Shown: piece after piece, positions 31,910 through 39,800 of the stretch
How the letters are laid out: every line of letters begins with the position of its first letter
How positions within the stretch are numbered: the first letter of the stretch is position 1
From: Microscillaceae bacterium
Lineage (GTDB): Bacteria > Bacteroidota > Bacteroidia > Cytophagales > Microscillaceae
DNA: 40,604 nt
Assembly (NCBI GenBank): GCA_025455045.1
Contig: JALONJ010000006.1
Coordinates: forward strand, 1 to 40,604
Direction: 5' to 3'
Program-made: the position numbers and the translations under genes
Notes under the pieces: model-generated
What the model was told of the DNA's origin: nothing
The model's input: the letters and a program-made list of their open reading frames with translations, nothing else
Database searches by the model: none

Positions 31910-33364
31910 ATGTCAGAAAATAACTTCAAAAAAGAAATTCGCCTTTTTGATGCCGTTATGTTGGTTTCGGGAACTATGATTGGTTCGGGAATTTTTATTG
32001 TCAGTGCCGATATTAGTCGCAATGTAGGGTCGGCGGGTTGGTTGTTGGGGGTGTGGCTTATCAGTGGCTTGATAACCATTGCCGGGGCAGTCAGCTATGG
32101 CGAGCTTGCCGGAATGATGCCCAAAGCCGGTGGGCAATATGTCTTTTTGCGCGAAGCCTACAATCCTTTGACCGCATTTTTGTATGGTTGGTCAATGTTT
32201 TTGGTGATTCAAACCGGCACGGCGGCGGCGGTTTGTGTGGCGTTTGCGCGCTACACGGGGGTTTTGATTCCGTTTTTTGATGAAAAAAATATTTTACTCA
32301 ATTTGGGGATTCTGCACATATCAGCCACTCAATTACTGGCGATTGCTTGCATCTGGCTCATTACTTATATCAATATCAACGGCGTAAAAAATGGCAAATT
32401 GGTACAAAATATCTTTGGCAGTACCAAAATCATTGCTTTGGTGGGGCTAATCATCATTGGTTTGATGTTTGGCATCAATCAAGAAGTAGTACAAACCAAC
32501 TTTGCCGATTTTTGGGGCGTATCCAAAACTACTTTACAAAGCGGAAAAGCCGTAGTGGATACCAACTTTAGCATCTTGGGTCTGATTACCTTGATTGGTA
32601 TTTCGATGATTGGCTCATTGTTCTCGATGGACGCTTGGAACAATGTTTCGTTTGCCGGTGATGAAGTCGTAAACCCCAAACGCACCATTCCTTTGAGCTT
32701 GGCGATTGGTACGAGTGTGGTTACACTTTTATATTTATTGGTCAATTGGGTATATATTATGGTCTTGCCTTTGCAGGGCAACCCCGAAGCTGTAGATACC
32801 TTGGGCAAAGGTATTCAATTTGCCTCCAACGACCGCGTAGCCACTGCTGTAGCCGAGTTGGTGGGCGGCGCAAGTGCTACTTTTAGCATTGCCATTTTGA
32901 TTATGATTTCAACTTTTGGTTGTGCCAATGGCATTTTGTTGTCGGGAGCGCGGGTCAATTATGCCCTAGCCAAAGACGATTTGTTTTTTAAATCGATGGC
33001 AAAATTGAATGACAAAGGCGCGCCCGCCAATGCCCTCATTGGGCAAGCAATCTGGGCAAGTTTGTTGTGTTTGTCCGGCACGTATGGCAATTTGTTGGAT
33101 TATATTATGTTTGCCGTCGTCTTGTTTTACATCTTGACTATCGCGGCTATTTTTGTTCTTCGAGTCAAACAACCCGATGCCCCCCGCCCTTACAAAGCTT
33201 TTGGCTATCCATACATACCGTTTTTTTATATTTTGGCTACAGTTACCTTTGAGGTTGTGATATTGATTTACAAACCCGAATTTACGTGGACCGGTTTGTT
33301 GATTGTGGCTTTGGGGATTCCGGTTTATTATTTATTGCTCAAAAAACCGCAAATCCAAAAGTGA
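31910..33364 (+). CDS. APC-family amino-acid permease
   Basis: A 484-residue, 12-helix inner-membrane transporter. Starting MSENNFKKEIRLFDAVMLV, it shows the helix 1 binding motif GTMIGSGIFIVSADI, the YGELAGMMPKAGGQYVFLREAY segment after helix 2, SMDAWNNVSFAGDEVVNPKRTIPLSL in helix 6 and loop, and a later FGCANGILLSGARVNYALAKD. These fit the LAT-like APC amino-acid exchangers and permeases. Substrate is not determinable. The ATG at 31910 is chosen; an in-frame TTG at 31871 would add a lysine-rich extension. It ends with its own strong hairpin at 33508. Confidence 0.9.
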   Translation: MSENNFKKEIRLFDAVMLVSGTMIGSGIFIVSADISRNVGSAGWLLGVWLISGLITIAGAVSYGELAGMMPKAGGQYVFLREAYNPLTAFLYGWSMFLVIQTGTAAAVCVAFARYTGVLIPFFDEKNILLNLGILHISATQLLAIACIWLITYININGVKNGKLVQNIFGSTKIIALVGLIIIGLMFGINQEVVQTNFADFWGVSKTTLQSGKAVVDTNFSILGLITLIGISMIGSLFSMDAWNNVSFAGDEVVNPKRTIPLSLAIGTSVVTLLYLLVNWVYIMVLPLQGNPEAVDTLGKGIQFASNDRVATAVAELVGGASATFSIAILIMISTFGCANGILLSGARVNYALAKDDLFFKSMAKLNDKGAPANALIGQAIWASLLCLSGTYGNLLDYIMFAVVLFYILTIAAIFVLRVKQPDAPRPYKAFGYPYIPFFYILATVTFEVVILIYKPEFTWTGLLIVALGIPVYYLLLKKPQIQK

Positions 33365-33507
33365 AAGTTTTAATCTAACGTGAATATTTTAAAACTTTAT
33401 TAGAAAAGTACAAATTTTATTTATAAATTTAATAGATTTATTTTAAAAATAAAAGTTATTTAACTTTTATAAAATGTTTATTATCAATTAGTTAAAATCA
33501 TTTTTAT

Positions 33508-33563
33508 AAAATAAATAATTGTCAGTCCGCCTTTTGCGAGAACAGACAATTATTTATTTTTTT
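33508..33563. terminator. AT-rich 16-bp hairpin after the amino-acid permease
   Basis: AAAATAAATAATTGTC pairs exactly with GACAATTATTTATTTT around a 21-nt loop and is followed by TTT. The A-rich left and T-rich right arms would serve either strand. It lies 144 bp after the permease stop. A related segment TAACGTGAATATTTT (33376-33390) recurs as TAACGCGAATATTTT near 40073. Confidence 0.65.
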
Positions 33564-34091
33564 AAAAATATAAAAATTATACAATTTTATTTTTAATGAA
33601 AACACTTATTTGTCAAAACACTCCATTTTTTAAATGCAACTAACTGGTTATCAATTAGTTATCAAAATATTTATGTTAAACGGCTTTTTACATATTTCTC
33701 AGCCTTGATTTGATGACTAATTGCCCGCTTTTATGGCAAATATTTGCTAAATCTGCCATTTTGTCCGATTTAAACAAATTTTAATTTTCCGCACAAACTT
33801 TGAACAAGCCTTTTTGAACTTCGGGCTTTTTTTTATTGATTTGTAATTGATATAAACTGATGAACCAAGGCTCATAGATGATTGATAAATTATGATTGCC
33901 AATCAATTGATTGTCAGTGATTTATGAATATATTTTAAAGATAGATGAATCATTGTATTTTGATAAACAAACCGCAAGCCGGTTTGCTCTGGCGACAAAA
34001 CAATCAAGGCAAACTTCATAATTGATTGATAACCAAATATTTGATACTTTATACATAAAATAAATTTTAAAAATTAGAAATCTAAATTAAT
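33564..34091. other. AT-rich non-coding region upstream of clpP1
   Basis: It contains three degenerate dyads (CTGGTTATCAA 33644-33654, TTGATTGTCAG 33907-33917, TTGATAACCAA 34026-34036). A small possible terminator lies at 33806-33834, with AAGCC pairing GGCTT followed by T8; no gene clearly ends there, so a short RNA ending at that point is possible. The clpP promoter must lie here. Confidence 0.45.
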
Positions 34092-34826
34092 ATGGATTTG
34101 AACCAAAGCTTCAATAAGTATTTGATTGAGCGACCTCAAACCGAAAACCAAATTCCCAAAGACCTAAGTCTTTCCGAATTTCGCAAGTTTGCTGTCAAAG
34201 GTCAGGGCATCAGTGGTTTGGCATTTGACCAATACATCGATACAGTTACTAACCTCACCCCCAACATCATCGAGGAACGCCGAATGAATGTTGCCATTAT
34301 GGACGTTTTTTCGCGCCTAATGGTGGATAGAATCATTTTTTTGGGTACCGGTATCGATGATTATGTGGGCAATATTGTTACTGCGCAATTGTTGTTTTTG
34401 GAATCGGTAGATGCCAAAAAAGATATTTTGTTGTATATCAATAGCCCGGGCGGGTCGGTATATGCCGGAATGGGTATTTATGATACGATGCAATACGTGA
34501 AGCCCGATATTGTAACAATTTGTACCGGATTGGCGGCCTCGATGGGTTCGATTTTGCTCTCTGCCGGAGCCAATGGCAAACGCTCGGCTCTCCAACACGC
34601 CCGCATTATGATTCACCAACCGAGTGGCGGCGTTGGCGGGCAGGCTTCAGATATCGAAATCAGTGCCAAGCAAATTCTTACCCTCCGCAGGGAGCTTTAT
34701 GAGGTATTGGCACATCACACCGGCAAATCGGTCGAGAAAATTGAGCAAGATGCCAGCCGTGACTTCTGGCTCAAAGCCACCGATGCCCGCGAATATGGCT
34801 TGATTGACGAAGTATTGGTGCGATAG
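34092..34826 (+). CDS. clpP: ATP-dependent Clp protease proteolytic subunit (first paralog)
   Basis: A 244-residue ClpP. The full catalytic triad is visible: Ser150 in [14 protein letters not shown], His175 in ARIMIHQPSGG and Asp220 in IEQDASRDFW. Also typical are ILLYINSPGGSVYAGMGIYDTMQ and the end EYGLIDEVLV. It has a longer N-terminus (about 60 residues before the usual RIIFLG start), perhaps a propeptide removed on assembly. ClpP forms two stacked heptamers that degrade proteins fed by ClpX or ClpA/C. No clpX or tig gene is adjacent; instead a second clpP follows after a 23-unit heptad array. The two may form a mixed complex. Confidence 0.95.
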   Translation: MDLNQSFNKYLIERPQTENQIPKDLSLSEFRKFAVKGQGISGLAFDQYIDTVTNLTPNIIEERRMNVAIMDVFSRLMVDRIIFLGTGIDDYVGNIVTAQLLFLESVDAKKDILLYINSPGGSVYAGMGIYDTMQYVKPDIVTICTGLAASMGSILLSAGANGKRSALQHARIMIHQPSGGVGGQASDIEISAKQILTLRRELYEVLAHHTGKSVEKIEQDASRDFWLKATDAREYGLIDEVLVR

Positions 34827-34853
34827 GTTGGTGAAATGGTAAAATGGTGAAAT

Positions 34854-35014
34854 GGAACTAGAAACTAGAAACTAGAAACTAGAAACTAGGAACTAGAAAC
34901 TAGAAACTAGAAACCAAAAACTAGAAACTAGAAACTAGAAACTAGAAACTAGAAACTAGAAACTAGGAACTAGAAACTAGAAACTAGAAACTAGAAACTA
35001 GAAACTAGAAACGA
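34854..35014. repeat. 23-unit heptanucleotide array (GAAACTA) between the clpP genes
   Basis: Twenty-three in-register 7-bp units, nearly all GAAACTA with a few GGAACTA, GAAACCA, AAAACTA and GAAACGA. It is preceded by TGGTGAAATGGTAAAATGG. It fills most of the 222-bp gap between clpP genes. Copy number is probably variable by slippage. It is not translated in the assigned frames. Confidence 0.95.
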
Positions 35015-35048
35015 AAAATATTGAATAATCGAAAAAAACTTAAAACTT

Positions 35049-35657
35049 ATGTATAGAAAATTTGAAGACGAAGAAGATGACGCACCTATGAAAGATGTGA
35101 TGGAGAGCTTGGGCGATTTGCGTCAATTTAACAAAAAATTTCTTGAGCAACGCAAGGTATTTCTTTGGGGAGCAGTAACCGACCAAACCGCCAAAGATGT
35201 GGTCAATCGCTTACTCTATCTCGAGGCTTTGAAACCCGGCGAAGAAATCACTTTTTATATCAATAGCCCGGGCGGAATGGTTACTTCGGGTATGGTAATC
35301 TATGACACAATGCAAATGATAAGCTCACCCGTATCTACCGTATGTATGGGTTTGGCGGCTTCAATGGGGTCTATTTTATTGTCAGGAGGCAAAAAAGGAC
35401 GTAGATTTATCTTTCCAAGTGGGGAGGTAATGATTCACCAGCCGAGTTTTGGTGGTTACTTTCAAGGACGTGCCGCCGACATCGAGATCAGTGCCAAACA
35501 AATTCTCAAAACCAAAGAAATGGGCGCACGAATTCTTGCCGAAAATTGCGGACAGACCTACGAAAAAATTATGAAAGATTTTGACCGTGACTATTGGATG
35601 GATGCCAAAGAAGCCCTCGAATATGGCATTGTGGACGGAATTGTTGAAAAAATTTAA
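35049..35657 (+). CDS. clpP: ATP-dependent Clp protease proteolytic subunit (second paralog)
   Basis: A 202-residue ClpP of ordinary length. The triad is complete: Ser105 in [14 protein letters not shown], His130 in [11 protein letters not shown] and Asp176 in [10 protein letters not shown]. Sequence differs throughout from the first paralog (for example FIFPSGE and [18 protein letters not shown]), so this is an old paralog, not a recent duplication. It starts 34 bp after the heptad array, so the array is probably its 5' leader if both genes are co-transcribed. A terminator follows. Confidence 0.95.
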   Translation: MYRKFEDEEDDAPMKDVMESLGDLRQFNKKFLEQRKVFLWGAVTDQTAKDVVNRLLYLEALKPGEEITFYINSPGGMVTSGMVIYDTMQMISSPVSTVCMGLAASMGSILLSGGKKGRRFIFPSGEVMIHQPSFGGYFQGRAADIEISAKQILKTKEMGARILAENCGQTYEKIMKDFDRDYWMDAKEALEYGIVDGIVEKI

Positions 35658-35663
35658 TAATCC

Positions 35664-35690
35664 ATAACTCATTGTTTATCAATGTGTTAT
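35664..35690. repeat. 27-bp dyad with altered core (TTGTTTATCAA)
   Basis: ATAACTCA, TTGTTTATCAA, TGTGTTAT: the outer arms are perfect while the core has one change. It lies between the clpP2 stop and its terminator. Confidence 0.7.
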
Positions 35691-35691
35691 G

Positions 35692-35735
35692 AAAAAACCT
35701 AATGATTTTCTTCGGGAAATTTTTAGGTTTTTTTT
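35692..35735 (+). terminator. Intrinsic terminator of the clpP pair
   Basis: AAAAAACCTAA and TTAGGTTTTTT pair, with an inner ATTT/AAAT stem and a TTCG-type loop, followed by further T residues. Confidence 0.85.
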
Positions 35736-35760
35736 GTTGAAATAAAAAGTTCTTTACCAC

Positions 35761-35965
35761 TTTTCAGGAAAAATGGTAACGCCGGTTGTCTAGCCTGCGC
35801 GGGTAGGCGGCTTCAAACCACACCTAAGCTAAATACCTCTTTTGAAGATAATGAGAAGCTAATGAATGGTTCTTTACCCATTTTGAGGAAGTTCTGGCTT
35901 TATTCTAAGCCTCAACTCATTTACGCGGGCAGGCTAGACAGCCTGCATTACAATTTTCCTGAAAA
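35761..35965. mobile_element. AAAATTGTAATGCAGG inverted-repeat element, copy B
   Basis: TTTTCAGGAAAAATGGTAAC on the left and GCATTACAATTTTCCTGAAA on the right are near-complements, as are the inner TGTCTAGCCTGC and GCAGGCTAGACA. The interior (TTTACCCATTTTGAGGAAG, TTTATTCTAAGCCT) matches copy A. Confidence 0.8.
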
Positions 35966-35970
35966 CACAC

Positions 35971-36004
35971 AAAAAAAGGCTTGTCCAATGAACAAACCTT
36001 TTTT
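35971..36004. terminator. Terminator of the bacilliredoxin gene
   Basis: AAAAAAAGGCTTGT and ACAAACCTTTTTT pair with one mismatch. It lies about 25 bp past the minus-strand stop; both strands have T-tracts. Confidence 0.75.
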
Positions 36005-36028
36005 GAGAAATCAACTTTAATTCACGAT

Positions 36029-36448
36029 TTAATTGCAATAATCGGCAAACGCCGCCATCAGATTGTCAGCAATCATCGCGGCAGAGCGTCCTTCGATATG
36101 ATGTCTTTCTAAGAAATGCACCAATTCACCATCTTTGAACAAGGCAATAGAAGGCGAAGAAGGTGGGTAAGGCAACAAATATTCGCGGGTTTTGGCTACC
36201 GCGTCTTTGTCCACACCGGCAAAAACCGTCACCAATTGGGCTGGTTTTTTGGCACTACTTGCCAAAGCCAATTTTACACCCGGGCGGGCGGCACCGGCGG
36301 CACAACCGCATACCGAGTTTATCATTACCAAAGTGGTGCCTTGATTATTTTGCATAAAATTATCTACGGCTTCGCTTGATTTTAATTCTTCAAATCCGAC
36401 ATTCGTTAAGTCTTGAATCATCGGGGCAACTAAGTGTTCTGGGTACAT
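36029..36448 (-). CDS. Bacilliredoxin (BrxA/BrxB, YphP/YqiW family)
   Basis: A 139-residue cytoplasmic thioredoxin-fold protein beginning MYPEHLVAPMIQDL. The active site is SVCGCAAGAARPG, with Cys47 and Cys49 in the CGC arrangement of bacilliredoxins, which remove bacillithiol from proteins. Other family segments are AVFAGVDKDAVAKTREYL, YPPSSPSIALFKDGELVHFLERHHIEG and the C-terminal LMAAFADYC. It suggests that this organism uses bacillithiol or a related low-molecular thiol, as inferred for several Bacteroidota. It lies 71 bp downstream of the DUF59 gene on the same strand, so the two may be co-transcribed. Confidence 0.93.
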   Translation of the reverse strand: MYPEHLVAPMIQDLTNVGFEELKSSEAVDNFMQNNQGTTLVMINSVCGCAAGAARPGVKLALASSAKKPAQLVTVFAGVDKDAVAKTREYLLPYPPSSPSIALFKDGELVHFLERHHIEGRSAAMIADNLMAAFADYCN

Positions 36449-36519
36449 ATCTAAGTTTAGTTATTTGTTTATAGATTAATAAATTTTCCAGCGATTGAAA
36501 GGTTGTATTTATTTATTTT

Positions 36520-36831
36520 TTACAAAAACCCAAGCTCTAGTTTGGCGGCTTCCGACATCATTTCTTGATTGTAGGGTGGGTCAAAGGTAATCTCGACTTC
36601 TACATCATTGACTCCCGAAATTTCCAAAATCTTGCTTTTGATTTCACCCGGTAGCTCCTCCGCCGAAGGGCAATTGGGTGAGGTAAGGGTCATCAAAACA
36701 TAAACATTATTTATTGGAAATATTTTCAAGTCATAAATCAGCCCCAATTCATAGATATTGACCGGTATTTCGGGGTCATATACCGTTTGGAGGGCTTCAA
36801 GAGCTTTTTCGCGCAATTCGCTTGCATCCAT
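36520..36831 (-). CDS. DUF59 / SufT-like Fe-S assembly factor
   Basis: A 103-residue MIP18-type protein. Family signatures are ALQTVYDPEIPVNIYELGLIYDL, MTLTSPNCPSAEELPGEIKSKI with the conserved Cys, and the end VEVEITFDPPYNQEMMSEAAKLELGF. SufT-like proteins help maturation of Fe-S clusters in the cytoplasm. No suf genes are adjacent. It precedes the bacilliredoxin on the same strand, a plausible redox/Fe-S pair. Confidence 0.92.
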   Translation of the reverse strand: MDASELREKALEALQTVYDPEIPVNIYELGLIYDLKIFPINNVYVLMTLTSPNCPSAEELPGEIKSKILEISGVNDVEVEITFDPPYNQEMMSEAAKLELGFL

Positions 36832-37331
36832 AGTAATACTATCTTTTTTTAATTGATAAACATTTAATTGGAAAAATTAATTTCTTTGTTTTTAATTTTT
36901 TTTACCAAGACAGATTAAACCAATCTACTAAGGCGAATGTTTTTGGCTATATAAAAAAGTGCTAGTCCTTAAAATACTTCTATAATTAATTGAAAATCAA
37001 CACATTACAAATCGGCTAGGCTGAAAAGATTCACAAAGTTACTTACAAGATTGCCAATTTGTTTTTTTTGATGATAAAATATTTATTTGATTAACTCATT
37101 GACTATCAATGTTTTATATATTTTTATAAAAATTATTCAAAATCTTTCATCTATTGAAAACAAAGCAATTGGGTTCTTTGCCCATTTTGAGAAAGCTCTA
37201 GCTTTATTCTAAGCCTAAACTCATTTAGGTAGGTAGGCTAGACAGGCGGCATTACAATTTTTCGGAAAAGTGCTGAAGAAGCACAATTTTATCATAACTC
37301 ATTGATTATCAATTAGTTATAATAAATAAAA
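36832..37331. other. Non-coding region with repeats between the DUF59 and phosphatase genes
   Basis: The 500-bp stretch contains variant dyads (TTGAAAATCAA 36990-37000; TTGACTATCAA 37099-37109) and a partial AAAATTGTAATGCAGG element (37173-37267). A full 27-bp dyad ends it at 37294-37320. It must hold the DUF59 promoter. I see no gene. Confidence 0.6.
37294..37320. repeat. Best full 27-bp dyad repeat
   Basis: ATAACTCA, TTGATTATCAA, TTAGTTAT: the left and right arms are complementary at nearly all positions. This copy defines the consensus; it starts 11 bp beyond the stop codon of the phosphatase gene. Confidence 0.85.
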
Positions 37332-39800
37332 CTAATTTAAACGAAAACCAATCAATAAAATATCATCGCGTTGGTCGGTGCCGGTCATTTGTTGGGCAAG
37401 GGTTTGCTCAAAATACTTGGCTTGGTTGTTCAATCGCAAATCAGCTACTTCACTGATAATTTTTTTGAGCTTATCTTCGCCCAATCTTCGCCGACGGGCA
37501 TCGTTTTGGTCGGCATAGCCATCAGTGCCTATGTATATCAGGCTACCCAAACTCAAATTGATTTCTTGATTGGTAAATTTACGCGATTCTACTTGAATAC
37601 CACCAATCGATTTGCGGTCGCCTTCTAAAGTACAGACTTGATTGGTATTGGCTGGCACATAATACAGAGGTCGGCGCGCCCCCGAAAAAGTAATTTTAAA
37701 AGTATCGTCGGCATTGCGCTCCATCACAATAATGGCTACATCCATTCCACTATTGTTTTGGGGAATGTTGGTAGTTGGGGGATCACTTGTAGTGGCAGGA
37801 GGCCTTTTAAGTTGGGCATCGTAGTTATTTTGATTGAGCATAATTTGCACATCTTCGTGCAAGCGGGTGAGAATTGCGGCAGGGTCGGTAATTTTCCAGA
37901 CCCTTACTACTTTATCCAGCAAAGTATTGCCTATCAAAGACATAAACGCCCCCGGTACTCCGTGCCCCGTACAATCGACGGCTGCCAAAATGATTTTGTC
38001 GTCGATTTCGTTGAGCCAATAAAAATCACCCGACACTACATCTTTGGGTTTAAAAATCACAAAATACTCTCTAAGCAAGGCATCTAGCTTGTTTTTGTAG
38101 GGCAAGATAGCATCTTGAATGGTTTTGGCGGCATTGATACTGGCGGTAATTTGGCGGTCTCTGACACTCAAATCAGCATTTTTTTGGGCAATTTGGTCGC
38201 GTTGCGCCATAATTTCCTCTTGATTGAGTTGCAAAAGTTCGTTTTGGGCTTGAATTTCTTGGGCTTTGTGTTGAATTTCAATGTTTTGCGCTTGTAACAA
38301 GCGGCTTTTGCGGCGGTCGCGCAAATAGGTGATGATGATATACACAAATCCGATAGCCAAAGATGCCAAAAGCATAATCCCGTACCAACGAATCCGAGCT
38401 TCATCTTTCAATTGTTGTTCTTGGAGTTTTTTATCTTTTTCCAAAAGCAAAATATCTTGTTCGCGTTTTTTATTGTCGGCATCGCGTTTGGCAAGGGCGA
38501 GGGCTTGTAATTCGCGGTTTTTCTCGAGCAATACGATGGCTTGCCTTTGTCGCTCGGCTTCGGCTTTTTGGGTAGTAATTTGCAAGATTTGCTCGGTACG
38601 CTCACGCTCAAGTTGTTGATTTTTGAGAGCAATCAATTGCCTTTCTTGGTTAGACTTGAGCAAAGCCAATTCTTTGGTCTGAATATCAAGGGCTTGCGCT
38701 TGTTTTTCGCGCTCGAGTTGGGTCTGATTGAGTTCCAATTTTTGTTTTTCTTTTTCACTTATCAACATTCGCAACTCATTTTCGCGCTTCTCGATGTCGA
38801 GCTGGGTTTGAATGATTTTTTCTTGCTCGCTGGCAATTTTTTTGGATAAATTTTCGCGGGTTTTTTGGAACAAAGTAGAGTATTTTTGATATTCGGGCAG
38901 GTCATCGGTTTTGCGATAAATTTCGGCAATAATCCGATAACTGGTAGCCAGTTTGTCGTCAGCTTTGGCAGTTTCGGCATAATCAATGGCTTGTTGAGCG
39001 GCTTCGAGCGCGTCTCCATTATTGCGATTGAGCAAATGATTTACCGCCAAATAATTATAGGATTCGGCTATTTCGGCTACCTTGCCTTGTTTTTGACGAA
39101 TTTTGAGGGCTTGTTCATAATTGTATTGGGCATTGCCAAAATCTTCGATGGCAGTATAGGCAGTGCCTATGCTTTGGTGCAAGATGGCTTTTACATCTTC
39201 GCTTACAAATTGGTCAATTAACTTACTGATTTCCAAGCATTTGCGATAGTAGTCAAGGGCTTCTTTTTGTCTGCCCATTTCTTTGTAAAAAAAGCCAATA
39301 TTGTTATAACTATTGGTAATCCCAATCATATTGCCAATTTTACGATTGATTTCGAAAGCCTGCATACTATACGCTAGGGCTTGGGGTGGTTGTCCCACCA
39401 ATCCGCAGAGGTTAATCAAGCGGTCAAGGGTCAGCAAAGCCTGCTCGTTTTGTTCATTTCTTGCCTGATAATCCAAAACTTGTTTATACAATTCCATTGC
39501 CCGAAAATAATCTTTGAGTTGGATATAAGAATAGGCTTGATTTTCAAGGTTTTGGATTTGTTTTTCGGCAGCCTCGTTTGCTTCGCCCAGTTGATAAGCT
39601 TGTTGAAAATACTCCAGGGCTTTTTGGTGGGCGTTTTGTTGTTGATAGTGCAGGGCTATTTGGGTAGCCAGTGAGTTTTTTTCCTTGGTATTATCAGCTT
39701 GGGTAAAGCGCGTGATTAAGCCGTTCAAATCTTGGCAAAATCCGACTTGAATAAGCATTATGAACGCTCCAATACTAAGAATAAAATATTTTAAGACCAT
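37332..39800 (-). CDS. TPR / coiled-coil / SpoIIE-type PP2C phosphatase
   Basis: An 822-residue membrane protein. A signal peptide (FILSIGAFIMLIQVGFC) leads into periplasmic TPR repeats (about 30-310; SYNNIGFFYKEMGRQKEALDY is a clear unit). A long charged coiled coil with repeated ER/QRQ text follows (about 315-465), then a transmembrane helix (WYGIMLLASLAIGFVYIIITYL, about 472-493). After a second coiled coil comes a cytoplasmic SpoIIE/PP2C domain (about 560-822). Its metal-binding residues appear in DVVSGDFYWL, AAVDCTGHGVPGAFMSLIG and YIGTDGYADQND. Proteins with this layout are abundant in Cytophagales; they probably dephosphorylate Ser/Thr in response to a signal sensed by the TPR part. 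No kinase or anti-sigma partner is adjacent. Confidence 0.93.
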   Translation of the reverse strand: MVLKYFILSIGAFIMLIQVGFCQDLNGLITRFTQADNTKEKNSLATQIALHYQQQNAHQKALEYFQQAYQLGEANEAAEKQIQNLENQAYSYIQLKDYFRAMELYKQVLDYQARNEQNEQALLTLDRLINLCGLVGQPPQALAYSMQAFEINRKIGNMIGITNSYNNIGFFYKEMGRQKEALDYYRKCLEISKLIDQFVSEDVKAILHQSIGTAYTAIEDFGNAQYNYEQALKIRQKQGKVAEIAESYNYLAVNHLLNRNNGDALEAAQQAIDYAETAKADDKLATSYRIIAEIYRKTDDLPEYQKYSTLFQKTRENLSKKIASEQEKIIQTQLDIEKRENELRMLISEKEKQKLELNQTQLEREKQAQALDIQTKELALLKSNQERQLIALKNQQLERERTEQILQITTQKAEAERQRQAIVLLEKNRELQALALAKRDADNKKREQDILLLEKDKKLQEQQLKDEARIRWYGIMLLASLAIGFVYIIITYLRDRRKSRLLQAQNIEIQHKAQEIQAQNELLQLNQEEIMAQRDQIAQKNADLSVRDRQITASINAAKTIQDAILPYKNKLDALLREYFVIFKPKDVVSGDFYWLNEIDDKIILAAVDCTGHGVPGAFMSLIGNTLLDKVVRVWKITDPAAILTRLHEDVQIMLNQNNYDAQLKRPPATTSDPPTTNIPQNNSGMDVAIIVMERNADDTFKITFSGARRPLYYVPANTNQVCTLEGDRKSIGGIQVESRKFTNQEINLSLGSLIYIGTDGYADQNDARRRRLGEDKLKKIISEVADLRLNNQAKYFEQTLAQQMTGTDQRDDILLIGFRLN

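Noticed and set aside
34854..35014. Coding sequence within the GAAACTA array
   Set aside because: TAG stops recur in the array, and a pure 7-bp repeat has no support as protein.
35810..36379. Plus-strand frames opposite the bacilliredoxin gene
   Set aside because: They are shadows of the bacilliredoxin sequence, which has a clear active site and family match on the minus strand.
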